The notes: generated from the letters alone by a model not told the origin. Shown: positions 44,801-55,100, counted from the stretch's first letter. The stretch: DNA of 64,000 nt from Mikania micrantha (GCA_009363875.1 CM018696.1:91720215-91784214), one strand, 5' to 3'. Numbers and translations: made by a program.

Positions 44801-45356
44801 AGTTAGAGACAGAATTCATGGATATGCCAAGCCAACAGTATTCAAAAGATCAAGATTGAGGATGATGGAACAAAATTGGAATCAATACTTCAAATTTTGG
44901 TTTTATGACGAACAGACAGCAGAAGCAGTGATTCTTTTGAAACAAGATGACAAGTGGAGAGTGATCAGAATGTTAGATCCTGTGTGGATTGTCAACTGTT
45001 CGAAAGACGACATTGATTTACTCAACATGGCAGAGATTTATACTGATGATGGTTATCATGATGTTGGGGTAAGCTACAAAGACATGGCAATTCAGTATCA
45101 AACCATTGCTCGAATGTGTTATACTTTGGGTATACATTCTGAATGCAATTTGGAAGATGTGAATTACCTATATGTTGAATTAATGAAGGTTCAGAAGGAA
45201 AGAGATGAGAGAGATGACAAGTTAGAAGCTGAGAGATTGGCGAAGATTCCTCGTTCGGTTGTTATACGAGCAGTGGATAATGTTGTTAGTGATGTTGTTG
45301 GTGAATCAAGTGGAGTGAAAGATAAAGATGGTGACAAAGCTGAAGACAAAGTCTGA
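41820..45356 (+). CDS. Large extra 3' ORF of the copia element (env-like position)
   Basis: 1178 codons, uninterrupted, ATG at 41820, stop 20 bp before the purine tract. Residues 1-220 are a globular region (FQPMIEFLRRSRIYYAISNS, HVLLHCLSMRKGTFDELGDL, MIFRYMSDNITKAKDRFYMY) like the putative plant-transposon-protein domain of retroelement-derived proteins. Then come a Gln/Ser/Pro linker, basic KKKKRTAKGPYGKKKSK, Ser/Thr/Val-rich stretch, coiled coil about 535-635, acidic runs (DLDDDEEKEEEEK), and a second globular C-terminus (WRVIRMLDPVWIVNCSKDDI). No signal peptide or convincing membrane span, so an envelope function is not supported. Intact although gag and pol are broken. Confidence 0.75.
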   Translation: MANLTFGDKHNVCAYLDPTTRNGKDFQPMIEFLRRSRIYYAISNSCQIYRSHIQSFWESAKLISVDEDYVIEANVLRQALRVSEADIRIVLHFGGEPNGMTFIPERCIKGCFLRIRYFGAYNAISVKKGKLPLQYKLLAHVLLHCLSMRKGTFDELGDLMRSAMVALILNKPFNFSAMIFRYMSDNITKAKDRFYMYPRFVQMLIDERFPEMMLPRETLDLLKLKHMTDSSLGQVRVYQRSGDVILEKELIGHCARVNYLAPEDDRWRHAESEYDIEEFDDNDDDQSQPPPPFPRQQSRKSTGHSSRSQPQDQSSQEPSSQEPVNVVLPGQQDKPVDEYKDEKSTESESELETIVMGSALIKRLKKRIATDKSEEAIEERDDPSFEVDEPESSRPKKKKRTAKGPYGKKKSKATKIIVSSSIVTSTIPVSFIPVISSSSTVPVTSSYVAVFDSSPQIITTVDVSTVTGGLGQAPEYVTMASFVPPFMETTTVTTSLPETLFHSDYIPRDESLFEGLDNLGDLNFTVDYDDSELRRRISMLSKEFDLYKMEKEKTKADQSSSSGTNELDEMKAQISQLIKWREEDQAEKKKMSERIDELEFLSKLQNEDIVELKNENSDLRQKIRELEAKDSTTEASGSGVEKMVVDLDDDEEKEEEEKVDYGDSDVDEHPSLNAHDDDDKDGDGDGDVGGVSSGIGGLDSVTGAMVLYDSSKVAEDVTPVSAVSDRSTDCNDVEFEDLDAIENSERIIDYSLPTFLDLFKMHSDVDLQRMIFEIPVEKDLEEGEIAGGYSVKDFHDMFDIDVDQVFDFEEDDDLNLSDFEKDNIIDEDLYNMNTLKKIFEIGSMSKTSLDPVKEKTNMDFWKEYHEKTKYIVDHLYIFKKMIKVIDNKVQDNQTTQFKRFKLGSKLKMIGRIVSYGYFHNIPGSLADKGCYVVKRIDGCQYFGKALDLMSLPSFECMALSRLNMIKPIQTKHNETFEKLLKKEARTGWSLLSPQVRDRIHGYAKPTVFKRSRLRMMEQNWNQYFKFWFYDEQTAEAVILLKQDDKWRVIRMLDPVWIVNCSKDDIDLLNMAEIYTDDGYHDVGVSYKDMAIQYQTIARMCYTLGIHSECNLEDVNYLYVELMKVQKERDERDDKLEAERLAKIPRSVVIRAVDNVVSDVVGESSGVKDKDGDKAEDKV

Positions 45357-45377
45357 AGATTTTTGATAGCAACTATT

Positions 45378-45388
45378 AAGGGGGAGTT
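45378..45388 (+). promoter_or_regulatory. Polypurine tract of the copia element
   Basis: AAGGGGGAGTT directly before the 3' LTR. Confidence 0.85.
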
Positions 45389-45880
45389 TGTTAGTGCATA
45401 ATTGTAATAGTTTGCTATTCAAAAATGTAATTTATTTAAAGTTTTGTATAGGTTCGGCTAAGAGGTTTGGCTTAGGTTCGTCTGGCCCACGAACCTAGGC
45501 AGGTTCGGCGAACCTATTACTCTGATAGGTTCGGCAACCTAGGTTCGCTAGGGTTCGCCCAGTGAATCTAAGGGTTCAGCTGGTGAACCTAAAGGTTCGG
45601 CTCTAGATAGGTTCGGCTGACAGCTGATTGTTTATATATAAGGTTTGTCTAAATTGTTGATAATTTTGACATAATTTAGACAGAACCTGAGTGTAATTCT
45701 CTGTGTGAGAAAAACTTTCTGTGTGAAAGACTTGTAATCATTTGTTGATTAATACAAGAAGATGTTTATGAAATTACTTGTTGTTCTTTGATTCATTCTA
45801 TATCAACCATGGATTCCGCACGTGATTGATAGATTGTAGAGCTTCTTGATCGATCCTAACAAGATTTCACCAAATCTACA
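45389..45880 (+). repeat. 3' LTR of the copia element
   Basis: Matches 15611-16100; differences include TATATATAAGG/TATATAGAAGG, AACCATGGATTCC/AACAATGGATTAC and a rearranged GGTTCG block at 45520-45595. Confidence 0.92.
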
Positions 45881-46563
45881 ATTTTACATTCTGTTAATTA
45901 GTATATTAATGATATTCAACAACATTTTTCACAATACTCCTTGTGGTACGACATTTTAGTAAGATGGATCAGTTAACCGGTTTGGTCCATTGAAACTTAA
46001 AACCGGTCCTAAACCGCTGGTTTTTTAAAAAACCTATAACCGATACGAATAACCGGTTTCTAACCGGTTATGAACCAGTACCGGTTCGGTTAACCGGTTT
46101 TTTTGTGCATCTCTAAGAAACACTACTAATTTTGAAGGTACAAAAATGCTCATTTTTATGTTATTTTTTTCAAAAGAATTTCGTATCTAAAAGTTATAAA
46201 CGTTTAAAGAATGTGAAAGAACTTGATAAAAAGTCAACAAAAGTAGTGATTACTAAAATACTCCAACAACTTGATTTAATCATAACCATTCATTAATAAT
46301 CTAATAACTCAATATCATTCTTAAGCTTTTTAGGTTAAGAGGCTTATTGAGTATAATCTAACCGTATCTTTTAAAGCCTCTCAACATGTTTCTTATATTT
46401 ATACTTATTCAATTAACAATCCTTCTTTATTCAATTTTTAATAAAAAATGTTCTTTCTTTCCCTGCAACTCACAAAAAATATATATAATAAATACCAGGA
46501 TGAAAACGAGCCCCTAGCTATATGAGGATACCTTCTTTATTTATACATACACACACGTGTGTG

Positions 46564-46603
<40 letters not shown>

Positions 46604-46830
46604 ATTTGAAGAAAGAGGTACGTAACTAAAGATTAAAATTTACTATAACAAAATAATAGCCGAAAATTCTATGTGTCATCATTTGGTGTTACCTTAGCTT
46701 TGTTTTTTGATTTTTCTCTCGTATTAAATGAGAGTAAACACATCGTTATCTAGTGTCTGCTTATTTTCTTATTTTTCTCTTGTAGTAAATAATAAAAAAA
46801 ATTATATATTTAAATAAATTTAATTATAAA
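45881..46830. other. Spacer with LTR and MITE debris and microsatellites
   Basis: 45881-45955 seems to finish the old LTR seen at 14731-15610. 45958-46117 is a TTAACCGGTTT-rich remnant ending TTTTGTGCATCTCTA, like the MITE end at 58651. GTGTGTATATAA and (AT)15 lie at 46558-46601. No gene seen. Confidence 0.5.
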
Positions 46831-47258
46831 TGTTGGATCGATTCCTTTGGTTTAGATTTAAACATGAACATGAAAACAGTAATGAAATAGAGATTAGATG
46901 AAACCTGTGAATCCAGTGAATGCGTTGTTGATTCCTGACATCATTCAGTGATGACAATCCGATCGAGTTCCCGTTTAGGGTGTACGGTGAGGATGGAGAT
47001 GAGATGAGGAGGCTCGGTTATGGTGGTTCACGTTTTCTCTAAGGGTGAGGAGAAAACGATTGTGATGTTAATGATGTGAGTAACCTTTGATTATGAGCCT
47101 TAAGTCTCTTTATATATACACCCAAGGGGAAACCCTAATTAGGATAAATAAGGATAATTACGTCCATCAAATAATTATCTATCTGTTAGGGGTATTTAGG
47201 TAATTGATCTATTTAATTAAATAATCATAAGGGCCACATTTAATTATTTAGTCTAACA
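46831..47258 (-). mobile_element. Minus-strand solo LTR, probably Ty1/copia
   Basis: Plus strand TGTTGGATCG ... TTTAGTCTAACA, so minus strand TGTTAGACTA ... CGATCCAACA, flanked by ATAAA (46826-46830 and 47259-47263). On the minus strand GGTGTATATATAAAGAG (about 47120) is a TATA box. 428 bp, no internal region. Confidence 0.85.
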
Positions 47259-47871
47259 ATAAAAAGTTATTATACTTTTAACGAAATAATTATTAAGGTG
47301 ATTAAGGTGATGATGCACATGAACCCAAAGTCTTAAACCGGCATATTAAGGTGATGAACATGCACCCAAATACCCAATGGCCCCCTCCAATGACAAAAGT
47401 CAAAAATCTCGGCAAAGTCCATTTCCCACAATCCTGCCAACATGCATGCGATCATATATCAGTCGTATATTTAAAGTGCAAGATATGAAAGAAAAACATA
47501 CAAGTTTTAACTAACCAGCAAACCGGAGGTGATGAATCCTAATGCCCACAACGACAGGTTAGCTGCTTCATCATCATCATTCATCATCATAATATTTAAT
47601 AAACTCTGTTACAATAACACACGTACACATAACAACACATTACACATATGCTTTATTTTTTTTATCCACCATCGTCAGTCACCCCTCATGCAAATGATGC
47701 ATGATTATGTCTTTATACGTTATAGTTTTGGAAAAAAATTGTTGTATATTGGGTTGAAATGATTAACATCATTATATATGGAATGGTTTGAGATGAGTAA
47801 TGTTTAAACACAATACGGGCCAAGATAGCTAACCTAAAAACTATATGAATGCAATGGATTCAAACATTTAA
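47259..47871. other. Intergenic spacer
   Basis: AT-rich with simple (TCA)n at 47564-47590. The open frame at 47529-47762 has no coding character. No promoter or gene is supported. Confidence 0.4.
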
Positions 47872-48324
47872 GAATTTTTTTAAAAATGGGGTCCCTTTTA
47901 AAAAAATTGGGGGCTCAATTTTTTTTTCACAAATGGGGTTTTCCTCCACTGCTAGTGGCGATTTTAAGGAGTGATAAAATGAGAATGTAGGGGTGTAACA
48001 AGTCAGTATATTAGTCAGCAATTAAAAATCATTTGACCTGTCATTTTCGCCATTGGTAGTGACGAATAGTACACACATGTCCTTTTTTGCCATTTGTAGT
48101 GGCGAAAACGAGGTTTATTGCCACTCACTGTGGCGAAAAGTACACATGATTTTTAATTGTTGACTAATATACTGACATCTTACACCCCTACATTTCTATT
48201 TTATCACTCCTTAAAATCGTCACTAGCTGACTAGCAGTGGAGAAAACCCTATTTGTGGATAAAAAATTTTGAGCACCCCTTGTAACCATTTTTTTAAAAT
48301 GGACCCCATTTTTTAAAAAAATTC
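47872..48324. mobile_element. Mutator-like foldback MITE
   Basis: Perfect 9-bp flanks AACATTTAA (47863-47871, 48325-48333). Arms of about 200 bp are inverted copies: GAATTTTTTTAAAAATGGGG from each end, then TTTTCTCCACTGCTAGT, GGAGTGATAAAAT, GTAGGGGTGTAA, CAGTATATTAGTCA. The centre carries TTTTCGCCA / TGGCGAAAA words. The RNA would fold into a long hairpin. Confidence 0.85.
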
Positions 48325-48333
48325 AACATTTAA

Positions 48334-49878
48334 TAATGATTAATAACATATTTGATGAGAAAATCACTAAAAATTATCCTAATAGACTATTTGTTTAGTT
48401 ATAACACGTTTTAACTTAAATCAATTAAATTGATGTATTTTAAAAACAATCCATTTAGACCCAAAATAATTTTGCTTAAAACCCGTTCTAACCCGCACCT
48501 ATGCTGACCTAAACCCGTTCTAACCCGTTACTCAGCTTACTAATTCTGCCAGGCATAAAAAAAAACCAAGACCCGGCAATTGTAGAAACTTAAGTTTGTC
48601 GTATCTAGTATATTAAGGAAGGTTCAAATAGTAAATAATTTTTGCCTAAAAATCGTATGAAGTAATAAGAATTTGACGTGTGTCATGATAGTAAAAAAAC
48701 GAAAGGTATATCACAAGTTCTGTTGACTTTTAAAGTTTCTTCAGTTTTTTTGATTTTCATAATTTTTTCATACATTACTAAAATATAACAATTTATTTTT
48801 TTTTTAAATTGTACTATATTTTTGGTGAATGTATTGTATATTTTTGTAATTTGATTTGTTTTTTGTGTTGTATTTTTCATTTTGTTTTTTATGCATTGTA
48901 TTACACTAAAAATACAGTACACTTTTTGAAAATTACAACATTTTTCAAAAATACAGCACATGTACAAAAAATGTAGAACAATTTTAAAGAATTTTAAAAT
49001 TTTATTCTGTATATATCAATACTATAATCATATTAAAGAAATACAATGTTTGATTTTATTGTGTAAGTTCGTTTTTGAATAACAATATCGTATTTAAAAG
49101 TTATAAATATTTAAAAAATGTGACAAAAATTTGAAAAAAGTTGTTATACTCAAGTTAGCCTTTATTTATTTTTCTATGTCATTTCACATGTTAAAATCTT
49201 AATTTTTTTTCTATTCTTTTAGGCAAAAAAAATATTTATCGAACATTCCCTATAAGCGTGTATTCATATAAAACACAACTTTGCCTAAAAACATAAAAAC
49301 ACATGTTTTTTTACTAGTTTTTTTTTGTATTGTACGTATTCTTTTTCATAATGTATTCTTCTGTACAAGTTTTTTATTTTTTGTACTTACTTTTTGTGTT
49401 TTTGTAATAATTTTTTGTTTTATTAATAGGTTCTATTTTTTTTTTTTCACAACCCAAAGTTGCCAAAATGTTAAATGATTATTATAATTAATATGGATTT
49501 GTTTTTAAACATATTCAAAACATTAATTATATGTAAGAATTTGTATTATTGTGAGGCGGCGAAATTAATATTTTGGCGTAGTTTCGTGGCAACTTCGAAA
49601 AATATCGCTTTTAAAAAAGGTGTTTTTGCCATTTTTTTATGAATTAAACTTTAATTAAGTGGGTGGAACATGGAAGGATTCTCGGATATTTGTGATGGGA
49701 AAAACGTAATCATATCCGATGTATCGGCCATAAATTAAATGGTTAATACTAAAATGGGACTTAGTCATTTAATTTGATCAAACTAACCGCAAACAAATAA
49801 GGTATTCTTAGGAATGCAAATTAACGAAACATTAAAAAGATATGTAAGAATGATGTAATTGATTTAATTTAAATATGG
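48334..49878. other. AT-rich intergenic region
   Basis: Long T and A runs, AACCCGTTCTAACCCG words at 48480-48535, no recognisable gene or clean element end. Small ORFs (48683-48967, 49281-49478) are Phe/Ile/Asn-rich by composition only. Confidence 0.4.
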
Positions 49879-49888
49879 TATATAAAAG
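49879..49888 (+). promoter_or_regulatory. TATA box upstream of the 50-kb ORF
   Basis: TATATAAAAG, 86 bp before an ATG at 49965, in an otherwise AT-rich stretch. Confidence 0.45.
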
Positions 49889-49954
49889 ATGAGATGGTGT
49901 ATGAATATTACAGAATCTTGTAAAATTAAGAGATAAAAGTAAAGCAAGACATAA

Positions 49955-50482
49955 ATTGAAGACAATGTTATCCCCTCTGTTGTTCTTCTATATCGATTGT
50001 ATTTTAATGACCATTTTAGGGTTTTGCATGTGGCTCTATACACTACCTTTATAGGAGTCGTGGGAATATTGGTGACAACTATTCCTCAAATGATCGATCT
50101 GACCCCAGAAAACAAGATAAAAATGGGAATTTGTTTAGCAACATTAGCCTTGAATTTTGTTGATGGGCTATGGGTATTCTCTCAAACTGATGCTACACAA
50201 CCCAATGATTGGAAAACTTTCATGTTCAAACTTACTGGAATGCTTTCTCTGTATTTTGCCTTCTCCATGCTTGTACCTATTCAATGGCTCACTTGGCTTG
50301 GTGCTGTCATCATATGCACCATTGTGACCTGCATAGAAAGGCGTTACATATCGCAATTAATATGCAACTGGTCTTGTCCAAAAATTGCTTTTGTTACGAA
50401 TTATGCGATTGAAAGGTTCAAAATTTTGTTCTTAAAAGACGCAGACACAACTGCTCGTGTATCAGGGGACAATGCAGTGTAG
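49955..50482 (+). CDS. Unknown small multi-pass membrane protein, 5' end unclear
   Basis: The frame open from 49955 gives HVALYTTFIGVVGILVTTIP, then MIDLTPENKIKMGICLATLA...WVF and a long hydrophobic pair (MLSLYFAFSMLVPIQWLTWL, GAVIICTIVTCI), so three to four membrane segments, with a polar C-terminus ending at 50480. The frame has no ATG before 50090 (MIDLTPE, 130 codons to the stop). An ATG at 49965, well placed after the TATA box, is in another frame and reads MLSPLLFFYIDCILMTILGF; a one-base shift near 50000, an upstream exon, or a start at 50090 are all possible. I do not recognise the family. Confidence 0.5.
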   Translation: MEDNVIPSVVLLYRLYFNDHFRVLHVALYTTFIGVVGILVTTIPQMIDLTPENKIKMGICLATLALNFVDGLWVFSQTDATQPNDWKTFMFKLTGMLSLYFAFSMLVPIQWLTWLGAVIICTIVTCIERRYISQLICNWSCPKIAFVTNYAIERFKILFLKDADTTARVSGDNAV

Positions 50483-50907
50483 ACCAAGAAATCCGTATTG
50501 TACATACGATATAACATATGTTTTGTATAATAGGTACTTTTTTTATTTATTTGACATCATTTGAATTCACTTGCATAAATATGATGTCTTTTTGGCAATG
50601 TTTTAAAACCAATTTATATGTTTCATCGATCTCCTGGAGACAAGTTTCCATGAACTTCGCCCCTCAAATTCATGATAAGAAAAAGGTCTCATTTCTGCTT
50701 AAAACTTATCTACTCAATCTTAATTAATTAATATCTGAATAGGTTTTAAGGGAAATATATTAATGTTACTGTTTTCATAAGCACGCTGCATGTGTTACAT
50801 GAAACAAATTTAATTTCTACGTAAAGGAATTTGGATAGATTTAGTTCCGAGTTTATTCAAGATGCAGGCCACAACTGATCCATCCTCCCTCAGTCCATAT
50901 ATATACA

Positions 50908-50915
50908 TATATAAA
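50908..50915 (+). promoter_or_regulatory. TATA box of the PMEI-like gene
   Basis: TATATAAA 65 bp before the Met at 50980; with a start site some 30 bp downstream, the 50956 ATG would leave almost no leader, favouring 50980. Confidence 0.55.
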
Positions 50916-50955
50916 ACTCATTTCCTTTCTTCTCATTTTCATATATATCGCATGC

Positions 50956-51642
50956 ATGCACACACAAAAAATAACAAAAATGCCACAAATTAATCTCCTT
51001 TTGTTCGTTATCTCTCTTACAATATTAGGCTTTTCGACCATTAACGTGGAGTCTCGTTCTCGTGCAAGATCTTATGTTGAGCTACAGTGTCGATCAGCCT
51101 TATATTCTGATCTATGTGTTCAAACTCTTTTACCATACGTAAGCAAAACCCGACTACCTATCAGCTCGCAACTACTGGCTCAAATTTCATTAGCTTCATG
51201 TCTATCCAAAGCTAGGTTTACCAAAATGTATCTGAATATGGTAGCAAAGAAACTGAACCAAACGACTGAGGATGCATATGCTACCAACAATCAAACGATA
51301 GAAGAATGTATTCAACAAATCGACGATGGTGTTAACCAGATTACGCAATCCTTTAAGGAGTTGCAGAAAATAGGAAAAGATGGGGATGAAAATTTGATGT
51401 GGCATGAGAGCAATGTGAAAACTTGGGTCAGTGCTGCGTTGACCGATGCCACAACGTGCATTGATGGGATATTGGGGGGTGGGATCAACAAGAGGGAACT
51501 GGTTATGATCAAGGCAAGGTTGTTGAACGTGAAGCAAATGGCTAGCAATTCACTCGCGATGTTTAGCCGTTTCACGACAAGTTATCGAGCCTCTCGTGGT
51601 ATCAAGAATCCTGAAATTTTGACACGAAAAAGGTTGTTTTAA
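50956..51642 (+). CDS. Pectinesterase-inhibitor-domain protein (PMEI/invertase-inhibitor family)
   Basis: Single-exon gene, 228 codons from 50956 or 220 from the in-frame ATG at 50980, which begins a secretory signal peptide (MPQINLLLFVISLTILGF). The mature part is a four-helix PMEI domain with the family cysteines at (numbering from 50956) 45 and 54, then 82 and 118, plus Cys169 (ALTDATTCIDG), and typical stretches YSDLCVQTLLPY, AQISLASCLSK, VKTWVSAALTDATTC. N-glycosylation sites NQT at 101 and 112. Acts in the cell wall, binding and inhibiting pectin methylesterases or, in related proteins, invertases; which target is not decidable. Intact, and flanked on both sides by transposable elements. 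Confidence 0.88.
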   Translation: MHTQKITKMPQINLLLFVISLTILGFSTINVESRSRARSYVELQCRSALYSDLCVQTLLPYVSKTRLPISSQLLAQISLASCLSKARFTKMYLNMVAKKLNQTTEDAYATNNQTIEECIQQIDDGVNQITQSFKELQKIGKDGDENLMWHESNVKTWVSAALTDATTCIDGILGGGINKRELVMIKARLLNVKQMASNSLAMFSRFTTSYRASRGIKNPEILTRKRLF

Positions 51643-51951
51643 AATAAAAGGGATCGACGGTGATCTTGTGCGTAGTTTTATTAAATAAACCTTTGATTAT
51701 GATATGATATGTAGCAAGTTTTAGTATTAATTAAGTAGATAACGTGGAGCTTGGTCATGGGTGTTTCCGTATTTATATATCTTTTTATTGATAGGTTTAT
51801 ACAAACAAACATTTTATCACATAAAGTCTTAGAAACATTTAGTTTTTATAAATTTATATAAATGAAATTATGACAATAGTGTATTTTGAAATTACTATAA
51901 CCATTAAAACAAAACACTAGACGGTTTTTTGCTGTTAGTCTTATCGTAAGA
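51643..51951. other. 3' flank of the PMEI-like gene
   Basis: AT-rich; AATAAA-like signals TTAAATAAAC (51681) and TATAAATTTATATAAATG (51847) could serve polyadenylation. No other feature. Confidence 0.4.
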
Positions 51952-51959
51952 TTTGAGAG

Positions 51960-52151
51960 CAAGGACGAAGGATAGTGAGGGCCGGCCGGGGGGGCCCCGG
52001 CCCCTGCTGTTTTTCGGCTCAGAAGCAGGTATGTAGTATGATTTGGTCGGAAAATTTTATATTAATAGAGTCTGGCCCCCTTGGTTTTTCTTCCAAAAAA
52101 TTTTATATTAAGGGTCGCCCTCCTACCCAAAATTTTCAAGCTTTGTCCCTG
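51960..52151. mobile_element. hAT MITE (192 bp)
   Basis: Perfect 8-bp flanks TTTGAGAG (51952-51959, 52152-52159). Ends CAAGGACGAAGGATA and, from the right, CAGGGACAAAGCTTG. GC-rich GGGCCGGCCGGGGGGGCCCC near the left end. The 148-codon ORF starting in it is accidental. Confidence 0.85.
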
Positions 52152-52169
52152 TTTGAGAGAAACATAAAA

Positions 52170-55100
52170 TCTATGTATTATAATAAAACAAGGTTTGATT
52201 CATCCACGTGTCAATCAATGGAGCCACTTTTCTCTCCCAATTCCCGCCCAAAGAATTTCACATTATTCACACACGGGTCATGGGTTAGTTGGTGGATCAT
52301 GGAGATAATTTTTCAACCCGGGTATAAAACAATATTTTTCACCCCATTTCCATCGCATATCTTCATCCACCTTAACCCTAGATTGCTTTCTCCATCAGCA
52401 TGTTTCCGCAATATTGGCTGAAATCGTAACCCTAGATTGCTTTCTCCAAAGGTTTACATCTACAATGCTGGGTGAAATCTCTCTGTCAAGTAAGTTTCAT
52501 CCATCTTTCTTCCATTTGTGTCGCCATATGAAATCGCCCCTATATGATAATCGTCTTTGTTTTAATCATCTTTGATATATCATATTGTTCTAATATTCAC
52601 ATGTTATTCCTATTTTTTTCAACTTCAGGTTGTACAACAAACCATAGGTTGTAATCGCAAGATTGTCGTTTGGCGGACTTGTGTGTAGTCGACATCATAG
52701 GTAAGTTTTATCAACCCAATAATCATTTTTGCTTTTAATTGTGTTCCTATTCTATTTTAAGAACATTAATCCCTATTATGTTGGAAATGTTATTAATTTA
52801 TTTCATATTCTGTTTTGCAATTATCATCAGTTACTTTTATTAAAACTTTATCTAGCTTCTGGAAGATTTTTTTTTTTGGCCCGGCCTTATCTTATCTTAG
52901 TTCCTAATATGTTGTAGCCCATCAATTGTCTTTGTTTATTATGATATTATTAGATATTTAAGTGAAATTTAAGAGCTTCTTAGTATACTTATATGTAACG
53001 TAAAGTTATAAAATGGGTAGCAATGATTCTTAAAACGCACAATAAATAGTAATGTTAATAATTTTTGTTTGAAGAGAACCCCTTTTAAGCATGTGCTAAA
53101 AGAGGAAAAAGTGGGGCTCATGACCTAGAGAGTATATTTGATTTGTCACACACACATGTTTACTTTACATATTTGACAAAAATTTGGATTTAATGCTTTG
53201 TTGTTGTCTATAATTAATAGAACTAATGGATCTGGTGTTAATACATGCTTTGTTTTTTCTATTTGTCATTCAAAATTTAAAAGTTAGAAATCATGTATAT
53301 ATGTTAATTTATAAATGAAATGCAGAAATGGTGAGTCTTGGATACATGCATTTCATATAGGAGACGACATACTATGTTGAAGATGAACAATTCAAGGGAG
53401 CACAAGAGCACTACGTCAATGTACAGATTACAAACTTTTAATTTTTTATTTGCTCATCTTTGTATAAACATTTCAATTAAAAATTTTGGTTTCAATAATC
53501 CTTTATAGTTAATATATTTATACGTTAGATTTTAATCATATGATCTGTGCTTGTGTTAGGCATTTTTGTAATGAGTGGAATAATATGCATTTAGTTGCTT
53601 TAAACATGTTCATGTATATATGCATTGGAACACTTAAACAAAGTGTTCTATTAAGGCAATTTCATAAAATCATGTTCTCTAATTTCAAATTATTTTTTTA
53701 TATTTAAAGTTTTTTTTAACATCTTATTTTATGAAGGACCAAGAAAATGGCAAAGGTAATTACTTAACATCTTTTTTATTTTCTTTGCCACGGACTTTGA
53801 TTTAATCAAACTTTATGTGTAACATCGTCAGTTTTATATACAAGTATGAAAAATGAAAACGTTGTTGGCTAGCTTTCATTGACGTAGCATTTTTGAACTT
53901 GTATAAAGGATGATAATTAAGTTTCACCAGTTACCATTCATATTCATTTTAACTTTTTTATTTTATTTTTATTAGCTAATTTGTATTTGTGCAAGTTTTT
54001 AGAAGTTTTGGTTGCGTGAATGAATCGACACTAAGTGATGAAGTAATAATAACCTTTAGCATGGGCGAAGGTTTATTCAGGTCGCCCCCCTGTTTTTTCG
54101 TGTAGTAGTGTAAATTTCCCGATACACAGTGTAAAATTTTTTAAAAACATTTATTTCGCACCCCTGGAAAACAAAAAAATTAGTTCGCCCCCCATGGGAT
54201 TATGGTCAAGCTTCGCCACTGACCTTTAGTATCTGTATAGCCTCAAAAGCAGGATTTTATTCTACATGTTTAGCTTTTCCAAAAGGAAATGTGTAATTAT
54301 CCATGGAGGCTTGATCATGTGAGAACAGTGAGATCTATATTTTTCTAAAAGTATTTGTTTGTATCTCATCAAGGGTTTGTTATATTTTCTTTCCTTTCTT
54401 TACATCTAGTTTTTTTTTACAGGAAACTTTTGATTTGTTTTACAAGATCAACTAGACATAAACGTTATCATCTTGTATTTTACATGTATGATATCTCAAT
54501 TTTTTGGCATAACTTACACTTTTAATTATTGATATTTTTAATGTATTTTGTTAATTTGCAATTTTGCATAGACGGAGATAGTGAAGGACAGTACAACTGA
54601 GGTTTTGTTGACTAAATTTGGCCACAATTGTGTGGATTTTTTTTATAATTGTACTAGACTTCAGTTGATATCATTTTATTAGCATGTAATAAAAGCAAAA
54701 ATCATATCTAGTGGTAATGTTGATACACACACATTTATTTCAATAATCAATTTGATATCATTTGACAAAAGAATTCCATTTAAGTTTAAAAGAAGTCAAT
54801 TTCAACTTTCAATCTATTTTGCAATGATTATTGTTAAAAGTTAAGGGCAATTTTTTCACGAGTTGAAAAATATTTGAAACAATCTGTTTTCACGCATTAA
54901 CAATTGTACGTAGCATTTTCAATAGTAAAAAAAACAAAGATGTAGTTGTATTATTAATATTTCGTAACAAAGCAAATGTACAATTAAAATGTTTATTGTT
55001 GTATACAAGGAAAATTTTAGAGATCTCTAAATAACTATTTTACATATGTATGCAATTTATCTTTATAATATATCAAATGTTTATTATCTTTTTTATGTGA

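Larger units (their letters stand above)
15611..45880 (+). mobile_element. Ty1/copia (Sirevirus-like) retrotransposon with three nested insertions
   Basis: LTRs at 15611-16100 and 45389-45880, flanked by ATTTT (15606-15610 and 45881-45885). Order: LTR, Met-tRNA-like primer site, GGTTCG-repeat leader, gag with CCHC knuckle and long coiled coil, protease, integrase, RT, RNase H, spacer, large extra ORF, purine tract, LTR. Integrase before RT defines copia; the long coiled-coil gag and 3' extra ORF fit Sireviruses. Insertions at 18048-29263, 33596-36568 and 39001-41272 leave about 22.3 kb less of copia itself than the span. LTR copies differ at about seven sites outside a rearranged GGTTCG block, so it is clearly older than the nested Tekay element. 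Confidence 0.92.

Noticed and set aside
41820..45356. True viral envelope glycoprotein
   Set aside because: No signal peptide, transmembrane anchor or fusion-type segment visible; only its position is env-like.
45958..46117. Complete hAT MITE like 58354-58651
   Set aside because: Right end resembles it but no matching 8-bp flank or left end was found; kept only as debris.
48683..49478. Two short ORFs in the AT-rich spacer
   Set aside because: Low-complexity composition, no promoter, no homology recognised.
51975..52421. 148-codon ORF
   Set aside because: Starts within a 192-bp hAT MITE and runs into the Helitron 5' end, crossing both flank duplications; no domain.
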